The notes under the pieces were generated by a model. The model was not told the DNA's origin, ran no database searches, and was given only the letters and a program-made list of their open reading frames with translations. The position numbers and the translations under genes are program-made. Shown one piece after another: positions 23,631 to 34,822 of a DNA stretch of 64,000 nucleotides; positions within the stretch are counted from its first letter, which is position 1, and each line of letters starts with the position of its first letter. Location: positions 2,583,461-2,647,460 of the forward strand of contig NZ_JAUCGQ010000001.1 of the NCBI RefSeq assembly GCF_030362835.1, written 5' to 3'. The stretch is from Cellulomonas alba (GTDB taxonomy: Bacteria > Actinomycetota > Actinomycetes > Actinomycetales > Cellulomonadaceae).

Positions 23631-26530
23631 CGTTCGCCCACCCGCAGCACCTCGCCGAGCCGGTCGCGCCGGCGCACCGCCGACTCGACGGCGACGGCCA
23701 CGGCCAGCGAGACGAGCACGACGACCACGGCGGCGGCGATCGGCAGCCACGTCACCGTGAACGTCGTCGTCCCCGCCAGGCCGGTGGCGACGTCGAGGCC
23801 CAGCGAGCGCGTCAGCTGCCACGGCACGCCGATGCCGATCACCGAGCCGGCGACCAGCGCAGCGACGGCGAGCGGCGCGAGCTCGCCGAACGTCATCGCC
23901 CGCGCGGTGCGGGCGTCCAGCCCGAGCGTGCGCAGCGCCGACAGCGTCCGGCCGCGCTCGCCGGAGGTCGCGACGACCGTCAGCACCAGCGCCATCGCGG
24001 CGTAGGCGGCGAGCACCAGCGCCGTGCCGAGCAGCAGCCAGACGAGCGCGGCCGACAGGGGCTGGTCGCGGACGGCGGCGAGCCAGGTGGTGCGCGTCGT
24101 CACGGTGACACCCTCCGCGTGGTCCAGGCCGGCGGCGTGCACGGCGGCCGCCGCGCCCGGGCCGTCGACCCAGACCGTGGTGATCGTCGTGGCGCTCGGC
24201 GGCGTGTCGGCGACCCACTTCGACCGGTCCGCCGGGTTCGCGGACGCGCGGTCGATCGTGGCGCGGTCGACCAGCACCTCACCGTTCGCCGGCTGCGCGC
24301 CGCCGACCGGGCGCACGGAGTCGAGGCGAGGGAACGCACGCGTGGTGCCGAGCACGTCGAGGTGCACGGTCCCGCCCCCGCTCGAGAGCTCGGGCGCGAC
24401 GCGCGCCGCGGACGTCGCGAGCGACGGGGAGATGAGCGTCGGCACGTGGTTGCCGGCGGCGGGGCGTGCGAGCGACTCGAGGCGCGCGTCGACCGGTCGC
24501 CCGTGCGCGCGCAGGATCGCGGCGAGCGGCGCCGCGTCGACCGCGTCCACGTCGGCCGTGAGTGCCGAGCCGCTGCCCAGCGAGCGGGCCCACAGGCGCC
24601 CCGCGGCGGCGATCGTGACGTCGGGCTGCGCCCGGAGCCGCTCGACGGCCGTGGGGTCGATCGTGCCGTCGACGCGGACGTCCGCGACCACGACCGCCTG
24701 CGACGCGACCTCCTGGCCGTGCCGCACGCTGACGACCGTGGTGCCGCAGAACACCATGAGCGCGACGGCGACGGTCAGCGTCATGATCGGGACCGCGGTG
24801 CCCGCGGCGCGGCTGGCCCGCGCGGTCGAGACGACCGGGACCACGCCGCGCGCGCCGGCGGCCCAGCGCGAGAGCGTGCGGAGCACGGGCGGCATCACGT
24901 GGAGCACGACGACCGTCGCGGCGCCCGCGAGCAGCACCGGCGTCGCCGCGAGCAGCAGGTCGACACCGTTCGTCTGGGCCTCGAGCAGGCCGCGGCGCTG
25001 CACCGAGACGAGCGCGCCGAGCGCGAGGAGGACGAGCGTGGCCTCGGCGGTGATGCGCCGGGCCCGTTGACGCCCGAGCACGCGCTGCCGGTCCGCACGG
25101 TTCGCCGGCAGCCGTCGGCCCGACCACGCGGTGCGGACCTGGAGCACGGCGAGGACGGCCGGCGCGAGCACCGCCACCACGGCGACGAGTGCCGCGATCG
25201 ACCACGAGCCCCGCGCGTCCGGAAGCACGAGCCACGCGGCCCCCGCACCGACGCCGGCGGCGACGACCACGAGCGGCACGCTCTCGACGAGCGCGCGCAC
25301 CGCGACCGAGACCGTCGACGCGCCGCGCGCCCGCTCCGCGAGCAGGTACGTCTGCCGGCGCGTCACGAGCAGGCGTGCCGCGAGCACGAGCGCGAGCGCA
25401 CCCGCGGCTGCCAGGCCCACCTCGAGCACGGACTGCTGCGCGTTCGCCGCGGCCTGCCGCACGTCCTGCGCCGCGAGCACGTCGCCCAGCGACGTGGACA
25501 CCAACGGCGGGGACACCTGCCCGGGCAGCACCAGGGCGGGCGCCGCGACGACGCGCCGGACGTCGTGCTCGACGGCGTGCGTCTCCGACGAGTCGATCGC
25601 ATCGGCGACGACGGGGAACCGCTGCTGCTCGGTGAACGAGCGCCCGTCGATCCAGAGCTCCATGTCGGGCAGCGACTCGTCCGTCAGCAGCATCGCGATC
25701 CGGCCCTGCAGCCCCTTGTCGGGTGCGGGGCCCGCCGCGAGCAGGTCGGACAGGTCGCTCCACGCGGGCGCCGATGGGTCGACCGCGGTGTACAGGCCCG
25801 TGATCCGGACGTCCACCTGGCCGCGCGAGGGCAGCTGCAGCCACAGCTCGGTGCCGGGCTTCAGCCCGAGGTGTGCGGCGGCGCGCTGCTCGACGCCGAC
25901 CTCGATGACGTGGTCCGGCGCGTCGACGGCGCTGCCCTCCACGGTCGGGTCGTCGAGGCTGACGCCGTCGCCGTCGGTGGCCGCGTCGTCAGCAGGCGGC
26001 GGGGGAGAGGCCGGCGCGACGCCCTGGACCCAGCGGACCTGCGACTCCTGACCCGGCACGTAGACCAGGCGGGTGGACACGGCGTGGCTCGTGCCGTCCT
26101 TGTCGCGGCCGCTCGCGACGCTGGGGCGCGTCACGATGCTGGTCAGCGGCGCACCGAGCACCGAGCGCAGCGTCGGCGGCAGGTTCGTCGACATCTCCTC
26201 GGCGTTGCCCGCCGCCTCGGACGCGATGTTCGGGTCGCGCGTCGTCGAGATCGACGTCTGGCCGGGCACCTGGACGAGCACGTCCGCGCCGATGCCGGCG
26301 CTCCGGACGGCCTCGTGCACCGCGTGGTCCGCCGACCGCAGCACGAGCCGCGGCACGAGCAGCGCGAGGAAGACCGTCACGGCGAGCAGCGCCGCCGAGA
26401 GCGCGAGCAGACCGAGGTCGGCCCCGCTGCGACGGCGCGAGACGAGCCATGCGTCCGCCGTCGCCGCGCGGCTCCCGGTCGCCAGGCGCCGGCGGAGGCC
26501 GGGTCGGGTGTCGGGCCGGGTCGCGGTCAT
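23627..26530 (-). CDS. FtsX-like ABC permease (967 aa)
   Basis: A cytoplasmic N-terminus of about 35 residues leads to TM1 ('LGLLALSAALLAVTVFLALLVPRL', about 39-62), then a large extracytoplasmic domain of about 280 residues. A central cluster of TMs follows from about residue 370, a second external domain, and three C-terminal TMs ending in 'RDRLGEVLRVGER'. This duplicated 10-TM plan is typical of large actinobacterial FtsX-like permeases, some of which export lipids or peptides or relay signals across the membrane. It overlaps the upstream permease gene by 4 bases and the 19-codon ORF by 4. It must work with the operon's ATPases; the substrate is unknown. Confidence 0.85.
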   Translation of the reverse strand: MTATRPDTRPGLRRRLATGSRAATADAWLVSRRRSGADLGLLALSAALLAVTVFLALLVPRLVLRSADHAVHEAVRSAGIGADVLVQVPGQTSISTTRDPNIASEAAGNAEEMSTNLPPTLRSVLGAPLTSIVTRPSVASGRDKDGTSHAVSTRLVYVPGQESQVRWVQGVAPASPPPPADDAATDGDGVSLDDPTVEGSAVDAPDHVIEVGVEQRAAAHLGLKPGTELWLQLPSRGQVDVRITGLYTAVDPSAPAWSDLSDLLAAGPAPDKGLQGRIAMLLTDESLPDMELWIDGRSFTEQQRFPVVADAIDSSETHAVEHDVRRVVAAPALVLPGQVSPPLVSTSLGDVLAAQDVRQAAANAQQSVLEVGLAAAGALALVLAARLLVTRRQTYLLAERARGASTVSVAVRALVESVPLVVVAAGVGAGAAWLVLPDARGSWSIAALVAVVAVLAPAVLAVLQVRTAWSGRRLPANRADRQRVLGRQRARRITAEATLVLLALGALVSVQRRGLLEAQTNGVDLLLAATPVLLAGAATVVVLHVMPPVLRTLSRWAAGARGVVPVVSTARASRAAGTAVPIMTLTVAVALMVFCGTTVVSVRHGQEVASQAVVVADVRVDGTIDPTAVERLRAQPDVTIAAAGRLWARSLGSGSALTADVDAVDAAPLAAILRAHGRPVDARLESLARPAAGNHVPTLISPSLATSAARVAPELSSGGGTVHLDVLGTTRAFPRLDSVRPVGGAQPANGEVLVDRATIDRASANPADRSKWVADTPPSATTITTVWVDGPGAAAAVHAAGLDHAEGVTVTTRTTWLAAVRDQPLSAALVWLLLGTALVLAAYAAMALVLTVVATSGERGRTLSALRTLGLDARTARAMTFGELAPLAVAALVAGSVIGIGVPWQLTRSLGLDVATGLAGTTTFTVTWLPIAAAVVVVLVSLAVAVAVESAVRRRDRLGEVLRVGER

Positions 26531-29500
26531 CGTTCGTCCCCCAGTCGCAGGAGCTCACCGGACGCCCGGCGCAGCGCCGCGTTCGTCGTCACCGCGATCA
26601 CCACGGCGACCAGCACCACCAGCAGCCCGAGGAGCGTGGCCTGCGCGGGCAATGCCCAGTGGATGACCACGCCGGGCACGGGCGGCCTGCCCGCGGACGA
26701 CACGGTGACGAGCGGCGCGACGCGCGCACCGAGGAAGGTGCCGAGCACCAGGCCGGCGACGAGCCCGAGGACGCCGAGCATCGCGTACTCGAGGAGCACG
26801 GAACGCACGAGCCCGCCGCGGGGCACGCCGACGGCCTGCAGCCGCGCGAGCTCCAGCCGCCGGGTGCGCACCGCGACCGTCGTGCTCATCGCGAAGCCCG
26901 CGACGGCGAGCGCGAGCGCAGCGAGAGTCACGATCCAGAGCGCTGCCTGGATGCCGGTGTGCAGCGGCCCGTCGGTGGCGTCCGCGCGCGTCTCGGCGCG
27001 CGAGCTCACCCGGCCCACGTGGTGGTCCTTGATGGCGGTGGCGGCGCGCGCCGCGTCGGCGTCGGGCACCTGGAGCCACCACTCGTCGACGAGCGGGTCG
27101 ACCGACGAGCCGATGAGCGCCTGGCGGGCCAGCGACGTCGAGTCGACGAGGAGCCCGTTCGAGTGCGGGTCGCCGGGCAGGTAGGGCACGGTGCCGACGA
27201 TCGTCAGCCGGACCGGCGCGCCGCCGAGATCGACCGTCAGCTCGTCGTCGACGGCCGCGCCGAGGTCGGTCAGGACGCCGGGCGTCGCGAGCGCGGGGAC
27301 GCCGTGGAACCCGCTCGGGGTGTCGGTCGCGGCGACCGCGACGAAGCCCTGACCGCCGGCCGCGACCTGGAACGGCTCGATCTGGTCGTTGACCCGGATC
27401 GCGCCGTCCTGCGTCTCGAGCGACACGAGCGACGGCGCGCTGCCCTCGGTCTCGTGGCCGAGCGCGGTCCAGCGGACGTCGGTGAGCGGCACGGGCGTGA
27501 TGTCGGCCGGGTCGACGTCGGCGAGCGACGAGCCGTCGTGGCCTGCGAGGTCGGCGGCGTCCGCCGTGATGGCCCGCACGTTGCCGAGCGAGACGTTGAG
27601 CGCCACGTTCCCCGCGGTCGCTTCGAGCACGTCGGTGTCCTCCGCTGCGGGAGCGATGTACGCCCGCAGGCCGACGATCTGCAGCCCGCGCACCGCCACG
27701 GGCAGCCGGACGACGACGTCGCGCTGGCCGCCGTCCGCGGGGACCGCCGGCAGGTCGAACGTCGTGCGGGCACCCAGCCGGTCCTGCACCACGAGCGACG
27801 AGTACAGGACGCCGGCGAGCTTCGGTGTGACGTCCGAGCGCAGGTCGAGGGCGAGCGCCGTCGGTGCGCCCGGGACGGGGGCGCCCTGGAGGTGGGCGGT
27901 CGGGTGCAGCGCGGCCGTCCGGGCGCCCCAGCCGCCGCCGACGCGGCCGCGCAGCAGGTCGTCCGCGTGCGTCGTGTCGACGCCGAGCAGCGTGGTGCTC
28001 GCCACCTGCGACTCGGACGACGAGCCGACCGTGACGGTCCGGTCGACGACCGGCGACGCGAGCCGGACGCGGCTGAGGTCCTGGAGCACGTCCCCGGCCT
28101 CGAGCGGCGTGTCGAGCTCGGACACCACCCGGAGGTCCGTGCCGACGGCGAGGTCCGCCTGGTCCTGCTGCGACGCGCGCCATGTTGCGAGGAACGTCTG
28201 CGCGAACGACCCGACGCCCACCACGAGCGTCAGCAGCAGCACGGCGCCGGCGGCGGGTCCGGGTCGCCGGCCGACCTCCCACGCGGCGAGCGAGCCCACC
28301 AGGGCGCGGCTGCGGGCGGCGACGCGCTCGCCGACGCGGGCGAGCAGGGGCATGACGCGCAGCGCGATCACCGCGCCGGCGAGCAGCACGAGCGCGGGCG
28401 CGAGCACGAGCACGGGGTCGACCGAGCCGAACCCGCCGACGCCCGAGAGCACGGGAGAGCGGTACTGCTGCAGCTGCCGCAGCGCGACGGCCGCGAGCAC
28501 GACGAGCGCGAGGTCCGCACCGGTCCGCGCGACGCCGCCACGGGAGTCCTGCCGGATGAGCTGCTGCTCGGCGTCCACGACGCTGCCGCGCCGGCGCAGC
28601 ACGGGCCCGAGCAGCACCGCGGCCAGGACGAGCGCCGCGACGCCGCACGCGAGCCACAGCGACAGCGGCAGGCCGGGGTCGTCGTGCAGGCCCGCGGCCG
28701 TCATCGGCCCGCTCGACGTGATCGCCCGGTACGCCCACGACGCGAGGAAGGGTGCGGCGAGCGTCGTCAGCGCCGCGACGACGAACGACTCGAGCACCGC
28801 GAGCCCGAGGATCTGCCGCCCGGACGCGCCGCGCGACGCCATCAGCGTCTGCTCGGCGGCGCGCCGCTCGGCCAGCAGCCGCGCCGCGAGCAGGAGCACC
28901 GTGACGGCGACCGCGACGAGCATCAGCTCGACGATCACGAGCCCGACGCGCGTCACCTGGAGGTCGGCGGCGGCGGAGTCGATCGCGGCGGGCAGGTCGC
29001 TGCGGACGAACCCGCCGAGCAGGTCGTCCTTCGTCGCGGCCGCGAGGACGCCGGACGCGTCACCCAGCCGCGCGCGGAAGGCCGAGAGCTCGCCGGGTGT
29101 CAGGCCGCCGACGTGCGGCTGCGCGACGAAGTGCGCCTCGTTGAGCGTCACCTGGCCCGCCGTGAACGCCGCGGGCGCCACGACGAGAGGCCCCCACGCC
29201 TGCGTCATCAGCCGCCCGCCCGAGCCGATCACCGGGTAGCCGCTCGTGTGCGTCGCGCCGCCGAGCACGTCGCGCGTCCACAGCTGCTTCGCACCCCGGA
29301 GGTCGTACGTGCCGGTGACGACGAACAACCGGTCGCGGTTCGTGCTCGCCTGCGCGACGTGCAGCACCGACCCGACGCGCCAGCCGTAGGCCTTCGCCGC
29401 GGCCGTCGGGACGGCGACCTGGATCCGGCCGTGCGAGTCCTCGGCCGTCGTGGGGAACGCGCCGGTCACGACCCGGCTGTTGGCGGCGAGCGGCGGGTAC

Positions 29501-29865
29501 GACGCGGCGTACACGTACGGGGCGATCGGGTCCGACGTGCCGTCGACGGTGTACATCGCGGACGCGTACCAGGTCGAGCGGTCCGCGGGCACCGAGCCGA
29601 TCGTCTGGTCGAACGCGGCGGACGCGTGCGCGATGGCCTGCCGTCCGAGCGTGGGGTCGACGAGCGCGATCCGCGAGTCGACCTCGCGGGTCTGCGCCGG
29701 CTCGCGCTCGAGCGCGACGTCGACCGCGCGGTTCTCGCTGGTGACGAGCAGCAGCTGGAAGGTCCCGAGCAGCGCGGCACCCACGACCGCGACGGCCAGC
29801 ACAGGGAACAGCAGCCCGCGCTGCGCGCCCGACCGCCGCCAGAGCACCTGCCACGTCCAGCCCAC
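26527..29865 (-). CDS. FtsX-like ABC permease (1112 aa)
   Basis: From the GTG at 29865 the protein has 1112 residues. It opens 'VGWTWQVLWRRSGAQRG' and TM1 ('LLFPVLAVAVVGAALLGTFQLLL'), followed by an external domain, a central TM cluster, a second long external domain with beta-rich sequence, and three or four C-terminal TMs ending 'ALRRASGELLRLGDER'. The end resembles that of the next permease ('RVGER'), so the two are probably ancient duplicates. It is the first gene of the leftward operon, which faces padR. No clear ribosome site precedes the GTG, so the start is the least certain point; frames further upstream encode low-complexity sequence. Confidence 0.82.
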   Translation of the reverse strand: MGWTWQVLWRRSGAQRGLLFPVLAVAVVGAALLGTFQLLLVTSENRAVDVALEREPAQTREVDSRIALVDPTLGRQAIAHASAAFDQTIGSVPADRSTWYASAMYTVDGTSDPIAPYVYAASYPPLAANSRVVTGAFPTTAEDSHGRIQVAVPTAAAKAYGWRVGSVLHVAQASTNRDRLFVVTGTYDLRGAKQLWTRDVLGGATHTSGYPVIGSGGRLMTQAWGPLVVAPAAFTAGQVTLNEAHFVAQPHVGGLTPGELSAFRARLGDASGVLAAATKDDLLGGFVRSDLPAAIDSAAADLQVTRVGLVIVELMLVAVAVTVLLLAARLLAERRAAEQTLMASRGASGRQILGLAVLESFVVAALTTLAAPFLASWAYRAITSSGPMTAAGLHDDPGLPLSLWLACGVAALVLAAVLLGPVLRRRGSVVDAEQQLIRQDSRGGVARTGADLALVVLAAVALRQLQQYRSPVLSGVGGFGSVDPVLVLAPALVLLAGAVIALRVMPLLARVGERVAARSRALVGSLAAWEVGRRPGPAAGAVLLLTLVVGVGSFAQTFLATWRASQQDQADLAVGTDLRVVSELDTPLEAGDVLQDLSRVRLASPVVDRTVTVGSSSESQVASTTLLGVDTTHADDLLRGRVGGGWGARTAALHPTAHLQGAPVPGAPTALALDLRSDVTPKLAGVLYSSLVVQDRLGARTTFDLPAVPADGGQRDVVVRLPVAVRGLQIVGLRAYIAPAAEDTDVLEATAGNVALNVSLGNVRAITADAADLAGHDGSSLADVDPADITPVPLTDVRWTALGHETEGSAPSLVSLETQDGAIRVNDQIEPFQVAAGGQGFVAVAATDTPSGFHGVPALATPGVLTDLGAAVDDELTVDLGGAPVRLTIVGTVPYLPGDPHSNGLLVDSTSLARQALIGSSVDPLVDEWWLQVPDADAARAATAIKDHHVGRVSSRAETRADATDGPLHTGIQAALWIVTLAALALAVAGFAMSTTVAVRTRRLELARLQAVGVPRGGLVRSVLLEYAMLGVLGLVAGLVLGTFLGARVAPLVTVSSAGRPPVPGVVIHWALPAQATLLGLLVVLVAVVIAVTTNAALRRASGELLRLGDER

Positions 29866-30023
29866 GCGTCTCGCTCTCTCACCTCGTCGTCGGGGTGCGT
29901 CGCCCGGCCCGGTGAACGGGTGCGCGGGGCAACGGCTTGGCGATGCTAGCGCGCGTCGTCGCAGGTGGGACGGATCGTTTTGCCCACTGGACAACGTTAT
30001 CGAACCCGCGCCGCGACGCGGCC
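29866..30023. other. Leader of the FtsX-type ABC operon
   Basis: Part of the 223-base divergent spacer. On the minus strand TAGCAT (29948-29943) is a possible -10 with no good -35. An AT-rich patch with GTTATCGA near 29996-30003 may hold further regulatory sites. No ORF with coding character. Confidence 0.35.
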
Positions 30024-30062
30024 TTGCCCTCACCTGCTCCGGGAGATATATTCCACGCGGAA
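30024..30062 (+). promoter_or_regulatory. padR promoter with overlapping inverted repeat
   Basis: TTGCCC (30024-30029), 17 bases, TATATT (30047-30052) is one of the best sigma-70-like promoters in the window. TTCCACGCGGAA (30051-30062), a 4-4-4 inverted repeat, overlaps the -10 and expected start, where PadR-type regulators usually bind to repress themselves. The ribosome site GGAGGAGG follows at 30073-30080. Confidence 0.6.
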
Positions 30063-30088
30063 CAATTGATCCGGAGGAGGTGGCGGCG

Positions 30089-30727
30089 ATGCCCGCGGAG
30101 CTCTCGGCCGTGGCCGTCCTGCTGCTCGCGCTGCTGCACGAGCAGCCGATGCACCCGTACCAGCTCCACCAGACGCTGCTCGAGCGGGGCGACGCGCGGC
30201 TCGTCCGCATCAACGCGGGCTCCGTCTACCACGGCGTCGAGCGGCTCGAGCGGGACGGGCTGGTCGAGGCCGTCGGCACCGATCGCGCGGGCAGGCGCCC
30301 CGAGCGCACGACGTACCGGCTGACGGACGCGGGCCGCGAGGCCTTCGCCCGGCGGCTCACGAGCCTGCTCGGCGACGACCACCCCGCCTACCCGCTCTTC
30401 ACCGTCGGCCTCGCCGAGGCGAACGAGCTGCCCGCCGGGGCCGTGGCCGACCAGCTCGAGCGGCGGCTCGCGCGTGAGCGGGGTCGCCTCGAGCACCTCG
30501 CGGCCGCGTACGAGCAGCTGCGCGAGCTCGGCCTTCCCCGCCGGTTCCTGCTCGACGTCGAGTACGACGAGGCGCGGCTGCGCCACGAGGTCGAGTGGCT
30601 CGAGCGGACGATCGGCGAGCTGCGCGGCCACCACCTCGACTGGGGCGAGCCCGTCCCCGCCGACTTCGTCCACGCCCGTCAGGCGCTCCGCACCGCGGGC
30701 GCCCCCACCACCGCCGGGACCCGCTGA
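30089..30727 (+). CDS. PadR-family transcriptional regulator
   Basis: This 212-residue protein has the PadR winged helix at the N-terminus: 'LLLALLHEQPMHPYQLHQTLLERGD' (about 11-35) and 'INAGSVYHGVERLERDGLVEAVG', followed by 'RTTYRLTDAGREAFARRL' (the wing). The C-terminal half is a helical Vir-like dimerisation domain. Such proteins repress export systems until a toxic compound binds. Its position between the FtsX-type ABC operon and an MFS drug pump suggests that it controls both. GGAGGAGG lies eight bases before the ATG. Its promoter carries an inverted repeat that fits self-repression. Confidence 0.9.
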   Translation: MPAELSAVAVLLLALLHEQPMHPYQLHQTLLERGDARLVRINAGSVYHGVERLERDGLVEAVGTDRAGRRPERTTYRLTDAGREAFARRLTSLLGDDHPAYPLFTVGLAEANELPAGAVADQLERRLARERGRLEHLAAAYEQLRELGLPRRFLLDVEYDEARLRHEVEWLERTIGELRGHHLDWGEPVPADFVHARQALRTAGAPTTAGTR

Positions 30728-30765
30728 GCACGTGTCGGACCCCGGCGTTAGCGTCGAACCCATCG

Positions 30766-30838
30766 CTCGGACCGTTCCTCGGACCCGCTCCTCGGACCAG
30801 CCCTCGGACCAACCCTCGAGCCGTCCCTCGGACCATCC
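30766..30838. repeat. Six tandem 12-bp repeats between padR and the MFS gene
   Basis: Units of the form CTCGGACCNNCC start at 30766, 30778, 30791, 30803, 30815 and 30827; the second is 13 bases and the fifth reads CTCGAGCC. The array fills the 138-base spacer upstream of the MFS start. It could be a multi-copy operator or a replication-slippage product; it is not in a frame with coding character. Confidence 0.75.
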
Positions 30839-30865
30839 CCGCACGACCGTTCCCGGAGGAACGCC

Positions 30866-32539
30866 ATGAGCACCCCCCAGCCCCAGGGCGCGCCGCGTAC
30901 GGCGTCGCTCGTCGACCTGCACGGCCGCAGCCCCTGGAGCGTGCTGCCGCCGCTCTGCCTCGGCTTCTTCATGATCATGCTCGACACCACGATCGTGAAC
31001 ATCGCCGTGCCCACGCTGATCAAGGAGCTGGGCGCCGACGTCGCGTCGGTCGGCTGGGTGAACAGCGCGTACCTGCTGACGTTCGCCGTGCTGCTGCTCG
31101 TCACCGGGCGCCTCGGCGACCGGTTCGGCCCGCGCCCGGTGTTCCTCGTCGGCCTGGTCATCTTCACGCTCGCGTCGCTCGCGTGCGGCCTGTCGGGCAC
31201 GGTCGGCCTCCTGATCGCGGCGCGAGCCGTGCAGGGCGTCGGCTCGGCGCTCATGACGCCGCAGACGATGTCGGTGATCACGCGCGTGTTCCCGCCGGCC
31301 AAGCGGGGCGCGGCCATGGGCATCTGGGGCGCGGTCGCGGGCGTCGCCACCATCACCGGCCCGGTGCTCGGCGGCCTGCTCGTGCCGCTCGGCTGGGGCT
31401 GGATCTTCTACGTCAACGTGCCGATCGGCGTCGTCGCGCTCGTGCTCGCGCTGCGCACGCTGCCGTCGCTGCCGACCCACGCCCGCACGTTCGACGGGAT
31501 CGGCGTCGCGCTGTCGGTCGTCGGCATGTTCCTGGTCGTGTTCGGCCTGCAGGAGGGCTCGAAGTACCACTGGGGTCAGATCTGGGGCGCCGTCACCGTC
31601 TGGGAGCTCATCGGGGTGGGCGTCGTCGTGCTGGTCGCGTTCGTGCTCTGGCAGCGCCACCTGGGCGACGACGCGCTCATGCCGCTGAACCTGTTCCACA
31701 CGCGCAACTTCTCGCTCGCCAACTTCTCCGGCGCGGCCGTGACCTTCGCGATGACCGGGATCTTCTTCCCGTTCACGATCTTCCTGCAGGTCGCGCTCGG
31801 CATGTCGCCGCTGCACGCGGCCTTGGTCGGCCTGCCCGGCTCGCTGCTGTCGGGCATCGTCGCGCCGTTCGCGGGCCGCCTGTCGGACCGCGTGCCGGCG
31901 AAGTGGATCGTCGCGACGGGGTTCGCGATCCTCACGGGCGTCGTGTTCTGGCTGTCCGCGGTGATCGGCCCGGACACGCCGGTCTGGCACCTCGTCGTCC
32001 CGATGGCGTTCTTCGGCATCGGCACCGGCTTCCTGTTCTCGCCCCTTGCCAACGTCGCGACGTCGGGGCTCGACCGCCGCAACGCCGGCGCCGGCGCGGG
32101 CGCGTTCAACACGAACCGCCAGATCGGCGGCGTCATCGGCTCGGCGGCGGTCATCGCGACGCTGACCTCGCGGCTGGGCGTGCAGATCCCGGCCGCGGCG
32201 CAGCAGCAGGCGGCCACCCTCCCCGAGCAGGCGCGCGAGCCGTTCCTCCACGCGTTCCAGAACCTCGACTTCACGGCGTTCGCCGCAGGCGGCGTCAAGG
32301 GGTTCTCGCTGCCCAGCTCGGTGCCGGACGACGTCGCGGCGCAGATCCAGGCCGCGGCGCTCAAGGCCATCGACACCGGGCTCTCGAAGTCGGTGTCCGA
32401 GACGCTGCTGCTGACGGTCGCCGTCCTCGCGCTCGGGCTCGTCTCGGCGCTGGCCATGAAGGCGTTCGTGCCGCACCACCACGAGCCGACGGCCCCGCCG
32501 GCCGAGGCCGAGGCCGCCAAGGTGCAGGCGCCCGCCTGA
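30866..32539 (+). CDS. MFS multidrug transporter, DHA2 (EmrB/QacA) family
   Basis: This 557-residue protein has 14 predicted TM segments. DHA2 markers include 'MLDTTIVNIAVPTL' in TM1, 'WVNSAYLLTFAVLLLVTGRLGDRFGPR' and motif C 'GPVLGGLLV' in TM5. The long final loop (about 440-510) before the last TM is also typical. It would export cationic or lipophilic drugs in exchange for protons. Gene position behind padR suggests PadR control. CCCGGAGG lies before the ATG. The transcript ends at the hairpin 32568-32606. Confidence 0.92.
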   Translation: MSTPQPQGAPRTASLVDLHGRSPWSVLPPLCLGFFMIMLDTTIVNIAVPTLIKELGADVASVGWVNSAYLLTFAVLLLVTGRLGDRFGPRPVFLVGLVIFTLASLACGLSGTVGLLIAARAVQGVGSALMTPQTMSVITRVFPPAKRGAAMGIWGAVAGVATITGPVLGGLLVPLGWGWIFYVNVPIGVVALVLALRTLPSLPTHARTFDGIGVALSVVGMFLVVFGLQEGSKYHWGQIWGAVTVWELIGVGVVVLVAFVLWQRHLGDDALMPLNLFHTRNFSLANFSGAAVTFAMTGIFFPFTIFLQVALGMSPLHAALVGLPGSLLSGIVAPFAGRLSDRVPAKWIVATGFAILTGVVFWLSAVIGPDTPVWHLVVPMAFFGIGTGFLFSPLANVATSGLDRRNAGAGAGAFNTNRQIGGVIGSAAVIATLTSRLGVQIPAAAQQQAATLPEQAREPFLHAFQNLDFTAFAAGGVKGFSLPSSVPDDVAAQIQAAALKAIDTGLSKSVSETLLLTVAVLALGLVSALAMKAFVPHHHEPTAPPAEAEAAKVQAPA

Positions 32540-32567
32540 CGGCCGCGACCGGACACACCTCGGACGC

Positions 32568-32606
32568 ACGACGGCCCGGCACCCCTCGCGGGGGCCGGGC
32601 CGTCGT
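32568..32606. terminator. Strong bidirectional terminator
   Basis: ACGACGGCCCGGC (32568-32580) pairs with GCCGGGCCGTCGT (32594-32606), extended by CCCC/GGGG around a TCGC loop, between the convergent MFS and fumC genes. Confidence 0.8.
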
Positions 32607-32623
32607 CCGTGGTGCCGGCGCGC

Positions 32624-34063
<1,440 letters not shown>

Positions 34064-34158
34064 GCCGTCAATCCTGCCCCACGGCGCGGGCAGCTCGCGG
34101 CGGCCGAGGGGCGGCGAGCGGCGGCCGGAACGCGGCGGGCGTCCGACCGCGCCGGTGC

Positions 34159-34776
34159 TCAGACCTCTCCGGCGGTCTCCACGACGTGCACCGTCCCGTC
34201 CGCGAGCGTGTACTCGAGCCCGACGATCGCGCACCGCCCGGCCTCGATCGCCTCGGCGAGCGAGACGGAGTACGCCTGCAGCATCTGCACGGTGTTCCGC
34301 ACGTGCTCGTGGCCGAGCGTCGCCGCATCGGTCGGCCCGTCGGCGTCGCCGAGCCCGATGATGCTCGGGATGACGCGGTCGACGACCGCACGCACGAACC
34401 CACGCTGCACCACGCCGTCGTTGAGCGCCGCCGTCGCGGCCGCCACCGCGCCGCACGAGTCGTGGCCGAGCACCACGACGAGCGGCGCACCGAGCACCTC
34501 GACGCCGTACTCGATCGAGCCGATCACCGTCGTGTCCAGCACATGGCCCGCCGTCCGGACCACGAACAGGTCGCCGAGCCCCTGGTCGAAGATGATCTCC
34601 GCCGCGACGCGCGAGTCGGAGCAGCCGAGCAGCACGGCGAACGGGTGCTGCTCGGCGGAGAGCTCGGCGCGCCGCTCGATGCTCTGCGACGGGTGCTGCA
34701 TCTCGCCTCGGACGAAGCGGTCGTTGCCGGACTTGAGGGACGTCCAGGCCTGTGCGGGGGTGAGGGGCGTCGTCAC
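34159..34776 (-). CDS. Beta-class carbonic anhydrase
   Basis: From the GTG at 34776 the protein has 205 residues. Zinc ligands of the beta class are visible: Cys52 in 'GCSDSR', His105 and Cys108 in 'GHDSCGA', with the Asp54-Arg56 pair of the catalytic dyad. It hydrates carbon dioxide to bicarbonate for carboxylases and pH balance. It is cytoplasmic. An ATG at 34794 would add six residues, and both starts have G-rich sequence upstream, so the exact start is open. It lies divergent from the trehalose-type importer and follows fumC upstream on the same strand. Confidence 0.93.
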   Translation of the reverse strand: MTTPLTPAQAWTSLKSGNDRFVRGEMQHPSQSIERRAELSAEQHPFAVLLGCSDSRVAAEIIFDQGLGDLFVVRTAGHVLDTTVIGSIEYGVEVLGAPLVVVLGHDSCGAVAAATAALNDGVVQRGFVRAVVDRVIPSIIGLGDADGPTDAATLGHEHVRNTVQMLQAYSVSLAEAIEAGRCAIVGLEYTLADGTVHVVETAGEV

Positions 34777-34793
34777 GCCCCCATGGTGCAGCA

Positions 34794-34822
34794 CGAACCC
34801 GCGTGCGGCTCGAGCGGGTTCG
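34794..34822. promoter_or_regulatory. 9-bp inverted repeat in the spacer before the ABC importer
   Basis: CGAACCCGC (34794-34802) and GCGGGTTCG (34814-34822) are perfectly complementary, 11-base spacing. CGGGGT/ACCCCG (34841-34846/34855-34860) forms a smaller second repeat. Either could be an operator for the importer or for carbonic anhydrase. Confidence 0.4.

Noticed and set aside
24119..29949. Long plus-strand frames over the FtsX-like permease genes
   Set aside because: They are mirror frames of the permeases; the sequence is repetitive Arg/Gly/Asp and shows no membrane pattern.
30474..30869. Plus-strand frame reading through the 12-bp repeats as a repeat protein
   Set aside because: It overlaps padR and the MFS start in another frame, has no start signal, and loses phase at the 13-base unit.
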